Part shown: positions 42,609-51,625 of the stretch, in pieces
Position numbering within the stretch: position 1 is the stretch's first letter
Layout: every line of letters starts with the position of its first letter
Assembly (NCBI GenBank): GCA_001940845.1
Contig: MSGV01000029.1
Span: 52,802 to 116,801 of the forward strand
DNA: 64,000 nt
From: Christensenellaceae bacterium Phil7
GTDB taxonomy: Bacteria; Bacillota; Clostridia; Christensenellales; CAG-138
Direction of reading: 5' to 3'
Program-made: the position numbers and the translations under genes
The notes under the pieces: model-generated
Told to the model about the DNA's origin: nothing
The model's input: only the letters and a program-made list of their open reading frames with translations
Database searches by the model: none

Positions 42609-43808
42609 TTATCCTGCCTTAAAATTGAAGACCGGCTTCATTATATCCACTATATCAACAGATTCTGCGATCACATCCACTATATCTTCGAGGGATTTAT
42701 ACGCCATAGGTGATTCATCGATCGTATTTTCGCTGACGGATGTGGTATAAACCCCTTCCATAGAATGGCGAAATTCATCCATGCTAAGCTGCTGCCTTGC
42801 ATCCGTTCGGGACATAAGCCTGCCTGCACCATGGGGAGCAGAATAATTCCATTCTGGATTCCCTCTTCCAATTGCAATTATGCTTCCATCCCGCATATTT
42901 ATTGGGATCAATACACGCTCTCCCTTATGCGCCGCTATAGCTCCCTTCCTTAGAATCATCTCTTCGGTATCGATATAATTATGAATGGTATGGAATGCAT
43001 CCGCAGCGGAAAGTTTTGCACGATTCAATATGATCTCTGCCATCAGCTCACGGTTGCTGCGCGCAAAGCTCTGACAAAGCTCGACATCATGAAGATAATC
43101 CTGCAGGTAATTGCCATAGAGGAAACAAAGATCGGCCGGAATATCGGATTCAATCCTTTCCCATTTCAACTGCCTTATAACACTTTGGAGTTCATTTTTC
43201 CTGCCGGCGGCTTTATATTCAGCGATTATGGCATCCCGCTTTCTATTGTATTCATCCTTTCCATGGCTCAGGTCCACAGCAAGCCTTTGATAGTATTCAG
43301 CAACCTGCTTGCCAAGGTTTCGGCTTCCGCTATGGATAACCAGATAAAGGGCTCCATCCTTCGCCCTGTCCACCTCGATGAAATGGTTTCCGCCACCCAG
43401 CGTTCCGAGACTTCTTTCAAGGCGCCGAGAATTTTCGAGTTCACGATAGCACTTCAGCTGAGTGAGATCAAAATGTTTCTTTCTGCCTTCCCAGACATTT
43501 GTACCCGATGGTATGAAATGTGCAGCTTCATCGATGGCCGCAAGATCTATATCCGTTTCATTGAGTTTCACCGTATACATTCCGCAGCCGATATCAACGC
43601 CCACAACGTTTGGCACCGCCTTATCATATATCGTCATCGTTGTGCCTATGGTGCATCCCTTGCCGGCGTGTACATCCGGCATTATGCGTATCTTGCTTCC
43701 CTCCGTAAACTGATGATCACACATCCTCTTTATTTGCTCTATTGCACTCTCTTCTATGACTTTTGCATAGCAGAGAGCGGTGTTGAATTTTCCCTTTATT
43801 TCTAACAT
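42609..43808 (-). CDS. rtcB: RtcB family RNA ligase
   Basis: 399 residues. RtcB joins RNA 2',3'-cyclic phosphate or 3'-phosphate ends to 5'-OH ends using GTP and manganese. VGVDIGCGM with the metal Cys, GTLGGGNHFIEV, VIHSGSRNLG and the guanylated His in SAPHGAGR are all present. No rtcA, rtcR or archease gene is next to it, so its role (repair of cut tRNA or mRNA, or ribosome healing) is not given by context. SD GAGGAGA. Monocistronic. Confidence 0.93.
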   Translation of the reverse strand: MLEIKGKFNTALCYAKVIEESAIEQIKRMCDHQFTEGSKIRIMPDVHAGKGCTIGTTMTIYDKAVPNVVGVDIGCGMYTVKLNETDIDLAAIDEAAHFIPSGTNVWEGRKKHFDLTQLKCYRELENSRRLERSLGTLGGGNHFIEVDRAKDGALYLVIHSGSRNLGKQVAEYYQRLAVDLSHGKDEYNRKRDAIIAEYKAAGRKNELQSVIRQLKWERIESDIPADLCFLYGNYLQDYLHDVELCQSFARSNRELMAEIILNRAKLSAADAFHTIHNYIDTEEMILRKGAIAAHKGERVLIPINMRDGSIIAIGRGNPEWNYSAPHGAGRLMSRTDARQQLSMDEFRHSMEGVYTTSVSENTIDESPMAYKSLEDIVDVIAESVDIVDIMKPVFNFKAG

Positions 43809-44111
43809 ATCTTCTCCTCTTTTCTAGCTTTTATGCAGCAAAACCGCTGTCCTATCGGGCAAGCGGCTACGTTTCACATTTGCCGGATACAGGCTGCTGC
43901 ACCAATATCCGTATTTTTGATGAATTCAGCTCACCCATTATCTTGCCCAATAAAATCATATGCAAACGCAGCGCGCAGATCCAATTGACAGCACTCTTCT
44001 TGTTCGCATTGTTCAATTCTTAGGCAGAATATTGTGAGCATAATTCCCTTCCGCAGTTATTTTCAGCTTTGCAAATATTTATGCAATCCATCGCTAAATC
44101 GGACTGTTAAA
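43809..44111. other. Intergenic region upstream of rtcB
   Basis: 303 nt between rtcB and smpB. It contains a short hairpin (AGCCGCT...AGCGGTTTTG on the minus strand, near 43845-43875) that could end the smpB transcript. A tmRNA was looked for because smpB is adjacent, but no tag-coding or tRNA-Ala-like ends were seen. Confidence 0.35.
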
Positions 44112-44576
44112 CTAGTATCCTTCCCGATTTCGTCTATCCATTGCTCGCTTTGCATCACGTTCGGCAATATCATGCCGCTTATCATAAAGCTTCTTTCCCT
44201 TTGCGACAGATAATTCAAGCTTTACCTTGCCATCCTTCAGATAAAGCTTTATTGGTATAAGGCTATAACCATCCGCTTGGGAGAGCACTCCCAGCTTGCG
44301 TATCTCTCGCTTATGGAGCAGAAGCTTTCGTTCGCGAAATGGATCTCGATTGAAAATATTTCCCTTTTCGTACGGGCTGACATGCATACCGACCACGTAT
44401 ATCTCTCCATCCTTCACCTTGGCATACGAGTCCTTAATATTTACTTTACCCATGCGAATGCTCTTAACTTCGGTACCCACAAGAGCGATTCCGCATTCAT
44501 AGGTATCCTCAATAAAAAATTCATGCCTTGCCTTTCTGTTTTCTGAAAGTACCTTTATTCCTTGTTTAATAGGCAT
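44112..44576 (-). CDS. smpB: SsrA-binding protein
   Basis: 154 residues from the ATG at 44576, preceded by AAAGGGGA; the longer frame from 44624 would begin inside a terminator hairpin. SmpB brings tmRNA to stalled ribosomes. The family motifs [25 protein letters not shown] start, [17 protein letters not shown] and the basic C-terminal tail [16 protein letters not shown] are clear. secG lies upstream, an arrangement common in Firmicutes (secG-rnr-smpB), here without rnr. Confidence 0.95.
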   Translation of the reverse strand: MPIKQGIKVLSENRKARHEFFIEDTYECGIALVGTEVKSIRMGKVNIKDSYAKVKDGEIYVVGMHVSPYEKGNIFNRDPFRERKLLLHKREIRKLGVLSQADGYSLIPIKLYLKDGKVKLELSVAKGKKLYDKRHDIAERDAKRAMDRRNREGY

Positions 44577-44596
44577 TGATTCCCCTTTCCAACATA

Positions 44597-44631
44597 AAAT
44601 GCAGTGCTCCACTATAGCAAGCACTGCATTT
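44597..44631 (-). terminator. secG terminator
   Basis: A 12-bp perfect stem AAATGCAGTGCT/AGCACTGCATTT ending in TTTT on the minus strand, located just before the smpB SD. A second weaker hairpin (AGGGGCT...GAGCCCC) lies at 44665-44700 right after the secG stop. Confidence 0.75.
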
Positions 44632-44702
44632 AAACTCGTATATCTTCAGAACTTTAAGATCGCAGGGGCTTGCATGAAGTTATCCCATGAGCCCCCTCCC
44701 AA

Positions 44703-44954
44703 TTACTTGAATGCGGGAAGTACGAGCAGAACGAGCGCAAGCACGCCCAGGATAATTGCAAAGATAACGGTTAGCTTCTGCAATTTAGCTTCTTTGCTGA
44801 CTTTAGCATTGCGAGCTTTGCCCAAAGCGGTGGTGTCATTGCCAAATGCACTGCCCAAGCCGGTGCTCTTCGCGCTCTGACAAAGCACAACAATAACGAG
44901 CAGGACAGCTACTATGAGCATAAGGATGTTGACGATCAATTCAACGGTCTTCAT
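44703..44954 (-). CDS. secG: Preprotein translocase subunit SecG
   Basis: 83 residues, two transmembrane helices (about 5-25 and 60-80) joined by a polar loop QSAKSTGLGSAFGNDT, the SecG hallmark. It supports SecYEG-mediated export. SD GAAAGGA. It has its own promoter and a terminator before smpB. Confidence 0.93.
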   Translation of the reverse strand: MKTVELIVNILMLIVAVLLVIVVLCQSAKSTGLGSAFGNDTTALGKARNAKVSKEAKLQKLTVIFAIILGVLALVLLVLPAFK

Positions 44955-45032
44955 TGTAATATTCCTTTCCGGATCAGACAGCGCGCCTTTATTTGCGCTA
45001 TGCCCGCCCTGACAATTTCAACTGTACTTGTT

Positions 45033-45061
45033 ATTATAGCATTTTATGGTACAACTCGCAA
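45033..45061 (-). promoter_or_regulatory. secG promoter
   Basis: Minus strand TTGCGA (45056-45061), 17 nt including TGC, TATAAT (45033-45038). About 75 nt of leader. Confidence 0.7.
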
Positions 45062-45093
45062 GTACAAATAATTGAATTCTCAATATATGATTA

Positions 45094-45129
45094 TTTCGAT
45101 CACAATGAATTTACCCATTGCGACCGAAA
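45094..45129 (-). terminator. Terminator of the BMP lipoprotein gene
   Basis: A 14-bp stem with two G-U pairs (TTTCGGTCGCAATG with CATTGTGATCGAAA on the minus strand). The T-tract is weak. Confidence 0.6.
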
Positions 45130-45147
45130 CGTCATGCCAATAGCTTA

Positions 45148-46398
45148 TTAATTTTTATTGAGCTCAGTTATTCCATCTATGCGGATATCAAACAGGGGAG
45201 CAGAAATAACCTCTGACTCATGGAAATAACCATCCCAAATCAGCTCTGTGCCTTCAAAACCATAGCTCTGATCGTAGCTGGTGAGATGCTCACCATTCAC
45301 AGTGAAGTTATTGCAATCGAAAACATGGAGATTTCCCGCCTTGATATCGGCGATTGCCTTATCAACTGCCTCCTGAGTACCCTCAGCACAAGCGCCTCCA
45401 AGAGCTGAGATCTGAACTGCATCGGCAGCATAGCCATGACACCAATCCTGATCCATGTCCTCACCATTGAGAGCAACGCCTATTGCATAGGTATAATATG
45501 CTCCCCAGTTATTCTGCGAAGAGGTCAAAGCGACATCCGGAGCCACATTGAGCATATCTATGTTATAGCCAACGCTATAAACATTCTTGTAAGTTCCCTC
45601 ATCGTATGCTGCCTGTATAGCCGATGGAGCACCGGTGGAATCTGCATGCTGACCGATGATGACACAGCCGCGAGCCATCAGCGCATTTGCAGCCTCAGCT
45701 TCGAGATTGAGATCGAACCACTTATTGGTATACTGAACATCCATATGAGCATTAGGAACGATGGAACGAATGCCAAGGAAGAATGCGGTATAACCGGAAA
45801 CAACCTCTGCATAGGGATATGCGCCAACATAGCCGACATATGGATCGGTCACTGTGCCTGCATCCATGAGCTCCTTAAGCTTCAGACCGGCAACGATACC
45901 GGAAACATAGCGAGATTCATAGATACTGGTAAAATAATTGAACATATTCTTGAGATCGGTCTGCTTTGCAGCAGTCTGTCCCGTTGCATGGCAGAAGAGA
46001 ATATTGGGATATTCCTTTGCTGCTGAGATAAGATAGCTCTCATGTCCGAAGGAGTTGGCAAATATGATCGAACATCCTGCCTCCGCAAGATCTACAGCCG
46101 CCTGATAACAGGAGTTGTCCTCTCCGATGTTATATTTATAAATGACCTGCTCCTTAGAGAGACCATAATGCTCTCTTGCGGCTTCAATTCCCTCAATATG
46201 CGCATAGGTGTATCCTTCGTTCTCATCTCCAATGAGAATAACGCCTACCTTGAATTCGGGGTTAACGCTCGGAGCCTGGGTCGGCCTGGGTGTAACATCC
46301 GAAGATGGTTTTTTTGTCGTCTGATCCGACGTGCCCTGACAAGCACAAATGGCAAAAACCATAACGAATGCAAGCGCGATAGCAACAAACTTTTTCAT
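45148..46398 (-). CDS. BMP family nucleoside-binding lipoprotein
   Basis: 416 residues. A lipoprotein-type signal ends in AICAC (Cys18 or Cys20 as the lipidated residue), followed by a Thr/Pro/Ser linker and the PF02608 BMP fold: FKVGVILIGDENEGYTYAHIEGIEAA, CSIIFANSFGHE, YPNILFCHATG, YVGAYPYAEVVSGYTAFFLG. It would capture nucleosides outside and hand them to an ABC importer such as NupOPQ. That transporter is 10 kb away in the same orientation with many unrelated genes between, so the link is inferred. SD GGAGG. The leader contains a small T-tailed hairpin. Confidence 0.9.
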   Translation of the reverse strand: MKKFVAIALAFVMVFAICACQGTSDQTTKKPSSDVTPRPTQAPSVNPEFKVGVILIGDENEGYTYAHIEGIEAAREHYGLSKEQVIYKYNIGEDNSCYQAAVDLAEAGCSIIFANSFGHESYLISAAKEYPNILFCHATGQTAAKQTDLKNMFNYFTSIYESRYVSGIVAGLKLKELMDAGTVTDPYVGYVGAYPYAEVVSGYTAFFLGIRSIVPNAHMDVQYTNKWFDLNLEAEAANALMARGCVIIGQHADSTGAPSAIQAAYDEGTYKNVYSVGYNIDMLNVAPDVALTSSQNNWGAYYTYAIGVALNGEDMDQDWCHGYAADAVQISALGGACAEGTQEAVDKAIADIKAGNLHVFDCNNFTVNGEHLTSYDQSYGFEGTELIWDGYFHESEVISAPLFDIRIDGITELNKN

Positions 46399-46413
46399 TT
46401 CAGTTTATCCTCC

Positions 46414-46442
46414 AAAAAATGTTTGCTGGAGCAAACCCCCAG
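46414..46442 (-). promoter_or_regulatory. Alternative hairpins in the BMP gene leader
   Basis: On the minus strand GTTTGCT-CC-AGCAAAC (46421-46436) is followed by ATTTTTT, like a small intrinsic terminator, directly before the SD. An overlapping pairing CTGG (46439-46442) with CCAG (46426-46429) would exclude it. Only about 50 nt of leader exists, too short for a classical purine aptamer. Confidence 0.35.
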
Positions 46443-46449
46443 CTATTGT

Positions 46450-46478
46450 ATTATATCAGCAAAATTTGTGCTTTTCAA
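46450..46478 (-). promoter_or_regulatory. Promoter of the BMP lipoprotein gene
   Basis: Minus strand TTGAAA (46473-46478), 17 nt, TATAAT (46450-46455). Confidence 0.75.
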
Positions 46479-46647
46479 TAAAATCTTCACCATTATAATT
46501 TATATTCATTTTAATATATTTAATAAAATTGAACATTCTATTCCTGTATTATTCTATTCGTATCATCTGCCTTAGTTGTAATTTAAGGGCTGCTTGCTTC
46601 ATACCACATTTTCATCTGACTCGTTTTAAAATATATGCTTCCAATAC

Positions 46648-46676
46648 TTGACAAAAAAATGCAGTTTTTTTATAAT
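46648..46676 (+). promoter_or_regulatory. Perfect consensus promoter of the polysaccharide cluster
   Basis: TTGACA (46648-46653), 17 nt, TATAAT (46671-46676), the exact sigma-A consensus, with an A6/T6-rich spacer. The first gene starts about 290 nt further on. Confidence 0.8.
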
Positions 46677-46682
46677 CCAATT

Positions 46683-46965
46683 AATGAATCCATATAATAC
46701 ATTGAATTTTTGGATTCATTGTGGGATCAGTGTCTTTCTTGCTATTTTCTGTCCGAAGTGGCTTATGCTATACAATGTGAATCATGCTGAATGCAAATTT
46801 ACGGTCAACAGCAAGATACGCTGAAGATAGGCAGTGCAAAGAAACCGCTGTTCATATCTCAGTATAACGGCTTTTTGCATTGTTTCCAAATTTAAGCTTG
46901 TATTTTCCGGTGAGAATTTTATCTTCCGCCTATTAGTCAGGCTCAGCAGCATTGAGGTCAAGCGA
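46683..46965 (+). other. Long untranslated leader of the polysaccharide cluster
   Basis: The leader begins with an inverted repeat AATGAATCC...GGATTCATT (46683-46720) and contains a weak second hairpin ending in CTTTTTG near 46880. No ORF with an SD is visible. Long leaders before polysaccharide operons often carry antitermination signals, but I recognise no JumpStart, eps-RNA or LoaP element here. Confidence 0.4.
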
Positions 46966-48180
46966 ATGAAGATATTAGTCGTATGTCAACATTATTGGCC
47001 GGAACCATATCGGCTTTCCGATATTTGCGAGGAGTTGGTGCAACGTGGGCATGAAGTTCATGTTGTGACAGATATACCCAACTATCCCGATGGAAATATC
47101 TATGACGATTATCGTAACGGCAAATTTCGAAAGCAGCTGCATAACGGGGTGAATATTTCCCGCACTTTCACTATTGGAAGGAGGAATAACAAATTCTTTC
47201 GCCTTCTCAATTACTATAGCTATTCGATTTCTTCAACGCTTTATATGAATCGGCTAAACGACGAATATGATGTCGTTCTTGCCTATCAATCTTCCCCTAT
47301 CACAATGGCACGCGCAGCGGCGGCATATGCAAAAAAACATGGTAAAAAGGCTCTACTATATTGCCTTGATCTTTGGCCTGCAAGCCTCAAAGCCGGTGGA
47401 GTTAATGAAAAATCGCTGCTTCACCGTTTCTTTCACTCAGTTTCAAAGAAAATATATCGTCGTTTTGATTTCATTGCTGTCAGCTCACCCGGATTCATAA
47501 ATTATCTGAAAAATGAATTCAATATCAGTGCATCTATTGCCTATTTGCCGCAATATGCGGATAATCGATTTAATTGCGTACAAAGGAAGCGCGAGGATGT
47601 TATCAATATTCTTTTTGCAGGGAACATCGGCTATGCGCAGAATATTTCTACAGCAATTCGAGCGGCTAGTTACATAGAAAAGAATACTTCGGTAAAAGTG
47701 ATTTGGCATATTGCAGGAATGGGTTCCGAATTGGAAAGCAGCCGTAGGCTGGCGGACGAATTAGAGGTTAAATCTTTAATATTTTATGGCTACTTAGAGC
47801 AGCAAGAACTGAAAAAGCTTTTTTCAGTTGCCGATGCCATGCTGCTGACTTTCAAATCCGGCGAACCCTTTTCGCTGACCCTCCCGTTGAAGCTGATGAG
47901 CTATCTGGCATCAGAAAAACCAATCATTGCTTCTGCGGATGGTGCTGTTGCCAAGATTATTCAAGCAGCCGGCTGCGGTTATGCAGCTCCCGCAGAATCG
48001 CCTGAACTGCTGGCTCAAGCTGTGCTTGACTTTGCATCTATGGATGATCATCGAGAGCTTGGTCACCGCGCACTTGATTATTATTTAATGCATTTTTCGA
48101 AACAGCGGTTCATGGATGATCTTGAAAATATCTTATTTATACTTACATCGGAGAATAAGGATGAGGATACTGATAATTAA
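46966..48180 (+). CDS. Glycosyltransferase family 4 (WbuB-like)
   Basis: 404 residues from the ATG at 46966, which has GAGG at 8 nt; the frame is open upstream but without SD. The N-terminal KILVVCQHYWPEPYRLSDICEEL and HEVHVVTDIPNYPDG are typical of the WbuB/WcaI branch of GT4, retaining GT-B enzymes. The C-terminal lobe has ILFAGNIGYAQNI and the E(x7)E-like segment FKSGEPFSLTLPLKLMSYLAS. It probably adds a sugar to a lipid-linked repeat unit on the cytoplasmic face. It overlaps the next gene by 20 nt. Confidence 0.85.
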   Translation: MKILVVCQHYWPEPYRLSDICEELVQRGHEVHVVTDIPNYPDGNIYDDYRNGKFRKQLHNGVNISRTFTIGRRNNKFFRLLNYYSYSISSTLYMNRLNDEYDVVLAYQSSPITMARAAAAYAKKHGKKALLYCLDLWPASLKAGGVNEKSLLHRFFHSVSKKIYRRFDFIAVSSPGFINYLKNEFNISASIAYLPQYADNRFNCVQRKREDVINILFAGNIGYAQNISTAIRAASYIEKNTSVKVIWHIAGMGSELESSRRLADELEVKSLIFYGYLEQQELKKLFSVADAMLLTFKSGEPFSLTLPLKLMSYLASEKPIIASADGAVAKIIQAAGCGYAAPAESPELLAQAVLDFASMDDHRELGHRALDYYLMHFSKQRFMDDLENILFILTSENKDEDTDN

Positions 48181-49261
48181 TTCTGTCTGCGGGATAGGAA
48201 GTACCGGCAGAATCTGTCTTAATCTTGCAAAACAATATGAAAATGAAGGCCATATCGTCCGTATAGCTTTTGGTCGAGATCAAAATTTTCCGGCCGATGC
48301 TGAGCGTTTTGCTTACCCCATTGATGAAAAATTTGAATTCTGGCTTCATGCACTTCGCACACGCCTTTTTGATGGGCATGGTCTTGGCTCTCGGCATAAA
48401 ACAAACGATCTGTTGAAATGGATGGATGATTATTCGCCCGAGCTAATTTGGCTGCACAACATTCATGGCTACTATATAAACTACGAGTTGCTGTTCGATT
48501 GGATCAAACGGCATCCCGATATAAAAATAAGATGGACGCTTCATGATTGTTGGGCTTTTACAGGTCATTGCGCATATTTTTCTGCGGTGGGGTGCAATAG
48601 ATGGATATCGGGTTGCCACGGAAACTGTCCTAACAAGTTAAAATACCCTGCCTCCATTCTATTGAGTAAAAGCGCAGCAAATTATATCAAGAAGAAGGCT
48701 GCATTTTCCGGCGTTCGCAATATGCAGCTCATCGTTCCCTCCAACTGGCTTAAAGAACTTGTAGAGCAAAGCTTTTTAAGTGAATACCCCATTGAAGTTC
48801 AGTATAACCAAATAGACCCTGGTTTTGTCAGAACGAAAAGCGAACTTCGCAAAAAGCTTGGTCTGACTGATAAGACAATCATTTTAGGCGTTGCAAACAT
48901 CTGGACGGAAAATAAGGGATTGAAAGATTTCATAAAGCTCTCTAAGCTTATAGGCAGAGATCAACATATAGTGCTTGTTGGTCATATTAGAAAAAAACCC
49001 AGGGATATGCCTGATAATATCACTTGCATTGCGCCTAGTCTAAGTGTCAGAGAGCTGGCAGAATTTTATTCAATCGCAGATTGGTTTGTCAATCCCAGCC
49101 TTGAAGAGACATTTGGAATGACCTCTGTCGAAGCAGCTCTCTGCGGAGCTAGGGTGATAGTCTATAAAAATACCGCATGTGAAGAGATTGCAGCCATATA
49201 CGGAGGTATTGCAGTTGAACAAAATGCTGAAGCAATTTATAAAATTATTCAAAGTGTCTGA
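48161..49261 (+). CDS. Glycosyltransferase family 4
   Basis: 366 residues; the ATG at 48161 follows GGAG. N-terminal ILIINSVCGIGSTGRI(C)LNLAKQYENEGH is the donor-proximal loop typical of colanic-acid type (WcaC-like) GT4 enzymes; WTLHDCWAFTGHCAYF is a hallmark of that subgroup. The acceptor/nucleotide lobe has LGVANIWTENKGL and the NPSLEETFGMTSVEAALCG motif with the two conserved Glu. The protein ends shortly after the last helix, a little shorter than relatives. The Wzy-like gene follows 25 nt on. Confidence 0.88.
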   Translation: MRILIINSVCGIGSTGRICLNLAKQYENEGHIVRIAFGRDQNFPADAERFAYPIDEKFEFWLHALRTRLFDGHGLGSRHKTNDLLKWMDDYSPELIWLHNIHGYYINYELLFDWIKRHPDIKIRWTLHDCWAFTGHCAYFSAVGCNRWISGCHGNCPNKLKYPASILLSKSAANYIKKKAAFSGVRNMQLIVPSNWLKELVEQSFLSEYPIEVQYNQIDPGFVRTKSELRKKLGLTDKTIILGVANIWTENKGLKDFIKLSKLIGRDQHIVLVGHIRKKPRDMPDNITCIAPSLSVRELAEFYSIADWFVNPSLEETFGMTSVEAALCGARVIVYKNTACEEIAAIYGGIAVEQNAEAIYKIIQSV

Positions 49262-49286
49262 TACAAAGTGCGCCGCAGGAGTTCAT

Positions 49287-50720
49287 ATGAAAGCAAAACC
49301 GCTGAAGTATCCGCCAATTTTCGATGCTATAACCATTGTTTTGTTAACTATAGTATTTGCTTCTACGCTGCACTTTGAACTATACAGCTTCTTCCCATTG
49401 CTTTCGTTTGTTTTGAATGGAGGAGAGATCTGCATTTTTCTTATACTTGCAAGACGCAGAGCTTCTGTTTCTATCGAATTGGTATACTGGATCTTTATGT
49501 ATTTCTTCATGTTTTTTGCGCCTTTAATCCAGTATTCTTATGGTGAATTTCCATGGGTGCATGCCCCATTTCCCGAAAACACCTTAATCATCGCCAACAT
49601 AATATTATTTATCTGGAATCTAATCGTTGGAATCTCGATAAATGTACCATCGATCAAGCTGCTATCATTTACCCCTTCGCTTAATTTTTCAAGTTCCAGT
49701 GCTCCCGCCAAGCATAGCATAAGCACTGAAGAAGGGATTATATCAAAGCAATTTTGTTTACTGCTTACCATTATTTCATTGGCCATCACAGCATCATTTA
49801 TTGCCAAGTATGGTCTTTCAGCATTCAACTCCAACCGCTCATCCAATATCTCACTTATAGATGCAGATGCTTCTTATATATATGCACTCGGAAATAAGAT
49901 ATTCGCTGCATTGATTGAACTTTCTGCCATTATCGGATTTTTGCATGGAAAGCAAACCAAAAACTATGCTTGCTTCATCGTTTCTATATTTTGTTTAGTG
50001 ATTTGCCTATTTCCAACTACTATAGCGAGGTATCACGTTGCCGTAATTTACGGCGGCTTAGCACTTATATGTCTAAAATGGCTGCGCACAGGCTCAAATT
50101 TTCTCTTGTGCTTTACAATAGGCGTTCTTTTTATTTTTCCCTTGATAGAGATCTTCAGGCGAACTTCGCCTTCCGAAGCTGATTTGATTGATTCATTTCA
50201 AAATATAATTGGGAACTTCTATCATGGTTATACGTCAGCACATTACGATGCATATTCGATGTTCTGCAGCGTAATAGAATACATAAGACATCATGGAACC
50301 ACGCATGGTATGCAATTACTAGGAACATTGCTGTTTTTCATTCCGAGATCGCTCTGGCCCGGTAAACCCGTCGGGTCAGGCTACATGGTATCGACTCAAC
50401 TTGGATATTCATTTCATAATGTTTCCTGTCCCCTCGTTGCCGAATTCATGGTAAATTTCGGTTATCCCGGGGCAATACTTGGCGCAATCCTGATTGGCCG
50501 TATAATAAAAAAAGGTGATGCATCATCAAATGGCAAAGGGCTGTTTGCTAGATGCTTTTACCCAGTAGCCGTAATGTTCACATTCTTCATCCTGCGAGGA
50601 GATCTTATGAGCTCACTTGCTTACATCACGGCATATGCGGCAGTATTTTTCTTCATGCTTAAACTAAACTCTTTGATGCTAAGGTATAAGAGAATTCAAC
50701 GGAGGGAGACAATAAAATGA
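49287..50720 (+). CDS. Wzy-like repeat-unit polymerase
   Basis: 477 residues with about 11-12 membrane helices. The late periplasmic-type segment LLFFIPRSLWPGKPVGSGYMV and FGYPGAILGAILIG is typical of the O-antigen polysaccharide polymerase Wzy family. It would join lipid-linked repeat units on the outer face. The ATG at 49287 with AGGAG is chosen over an upstream in-frame ATG located inside the glycosyltransferase gene. Its stop overlaps licD by 4 nt (ATGA). Confidence 0.8.
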   Translation: MKAKPLKYPPIFDAITIVLLTIVFASTLHFELYSFFPLLSFVLNGGEICIFLILARRRASVSIELVYWIFMYFFMFFAPLIQYSYGEFPWVHAPFPENTLIIANIILFIWNLIVGISINVPSIKLLSFTPSLNFSSSSAPAKHSISTEEGIISKQFCLLLTIISLAITASFIAKYGLSAFNSNRSSNISLIDADASYIYALGNKIFAALIELSAIIGFLHGKQTKNYACFIVSIFCLVICLFPTTIARYHVAVIYGGLALICLKWLRTGSNFLLCFTIGVLFIFPLIEIFRRTSPSEADLIDSFQNIIGNFYHGYTSAHYDAYSMFCSVIEYIRHHGTTHGMQLLGTLLFFIPRSLWPGKPVGSGYMVSTQLGYSFHNVSCPLVAEFMVNFGYPGAILGAILIGRIIKKGDASSNGKGLFARCFYPVAVMFTFFILRGDLMSSLAYITAYAAVFFFMLKLNSLMLRYKRIQRRETIK

Positions 50721-51619
50721 AAAAGCTGCGAACCAAAAAACTTATGAAAATAAATGAAGAATCGAATGCTTCCTGCATTTCAAAGCTTCGCAGCGTTGAG
50801 ATGGAGCTGCTTTCCATATTCATCGAAATCTGCAGCACTCTCAAGCTCGAATATTTCATCATTCAAGGTACTCTATTAGGTGCCGTCAGACACCATGGCT
50901 TCATACCTTGGGATGATGATATTGATGTTGGAATGTCCAGAAGAGATTATAATATTCTTATGAAATCTGGCCGAAACCTGCTGCCGGATGGAATCTTCCT
51001 TCAAGATCATTCAAGCGATCCTGAATACCCACAGTGCTTTGCTAAGCTAAGGAATTCTAATACAACCTTTATCGAGACTTCATACAAAGATTTGAGCATC
51101 AATCATGGCATCTATATCGATATTTTCCCTTTCGACTACTATCCTGACGGCATCATCGGTGCATTTAAGTTTGAGATCAAAAAGCTTGTATTGAGATATC
51201 GGCTACGTTCAGCATTTTATCTGCCCAACGAAGCTAATTTTAGATTGAAAAATCTTCTGAAGCGGCTGCTAATGACTTTTGCAAGGTATCGCTATCCTTC
51301 ATTTGAGGAAGCATTCAGACTTATGGATGAGCTATTTATCAATGTGAAACCAGGAAAAAGGCTGGCAAATAATGGAAGCCCCTGGGGAAGAAGAGAAATT
51401 ATCCCCATTAACTGGCTATCTGACACCGTCTTGCTGGACTTCGAAGGAATTGAAGTTAAGGCTCCGCGGGAATACCGCAGCTATCTTAGAGCTGTCTATG
51501 GAAACTTTATGCACCTGCCTCCGAAGTCCAAGCGCTTTCCTCACCATTATGCATTAATGATCGATAGTGAAACGCCCTATTACAAATACCTTGCAATGAT
51601 CCAACATTCAGAGTGTTAA
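50717..51619 (+). CDS. licD: LicD family phosphotransferase
   Basis: 300 residues of the LicD/nucleotidyltransferase-fold family. The active site IQGTLLGAVRHHGFIPWDDDIDVGM is near residues 53-78, with the metal-binding Asp cluster. LicD enzymes transfer phosphocholine or other phospho-alcohols to surface glycans, so the polymer here is probably decorated with such a group. Which one is unknown; no choline kinase or cytidylyltransferase (licA/licC) is in the cluster. SD GGAGGGAG. Confidence 0.88.
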   Translation: MKKLRTKKLMKINEESNASCISKLRSVEMELLSIFIEICSTLKLEYFIIQGTLLGAVRHHGFIPWDDDIDVGMSRRDYNILMKSGRNLLPDGIFLQDHSSDPEYPQCFAKLRNSNTTFIETSYKDLSINHGIYIDIFPFDYYPDGIIGAFKFEIKKLVLRYRLRSAFYLPNEANFRLKNLLKRLLMTFARYRYPSFEEAFRLMDELFINVKPGKRLANNGSPWGRREIIPINWLSDTVLLDFEGIEVKAPREYRSYLRAVYGNFMHLPPKSKRFPHHYALMIDSETPYYKYLAMIQHSEC

Positions 51620-51625
51620 TGCAAA

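Noticed and set aside
42981..43805. 274-residue open frame on the plus strand opposite rtcB
   Set aside because: Lies wholly opposite conserved RtcB motifs; no SD or recognisable domain.
43809..44111. tmRNA next to smpB
   Set aside because: No tRNA-Ala-like acceptor ends, no tag reading frame of the AxxxxALAA type.
46399..46450. Purine riboswitch before the BMP gene
   Set aside because: The leader is only about 50 nt and lacks the purine aptamer core motifs; only a small hairpin is present.
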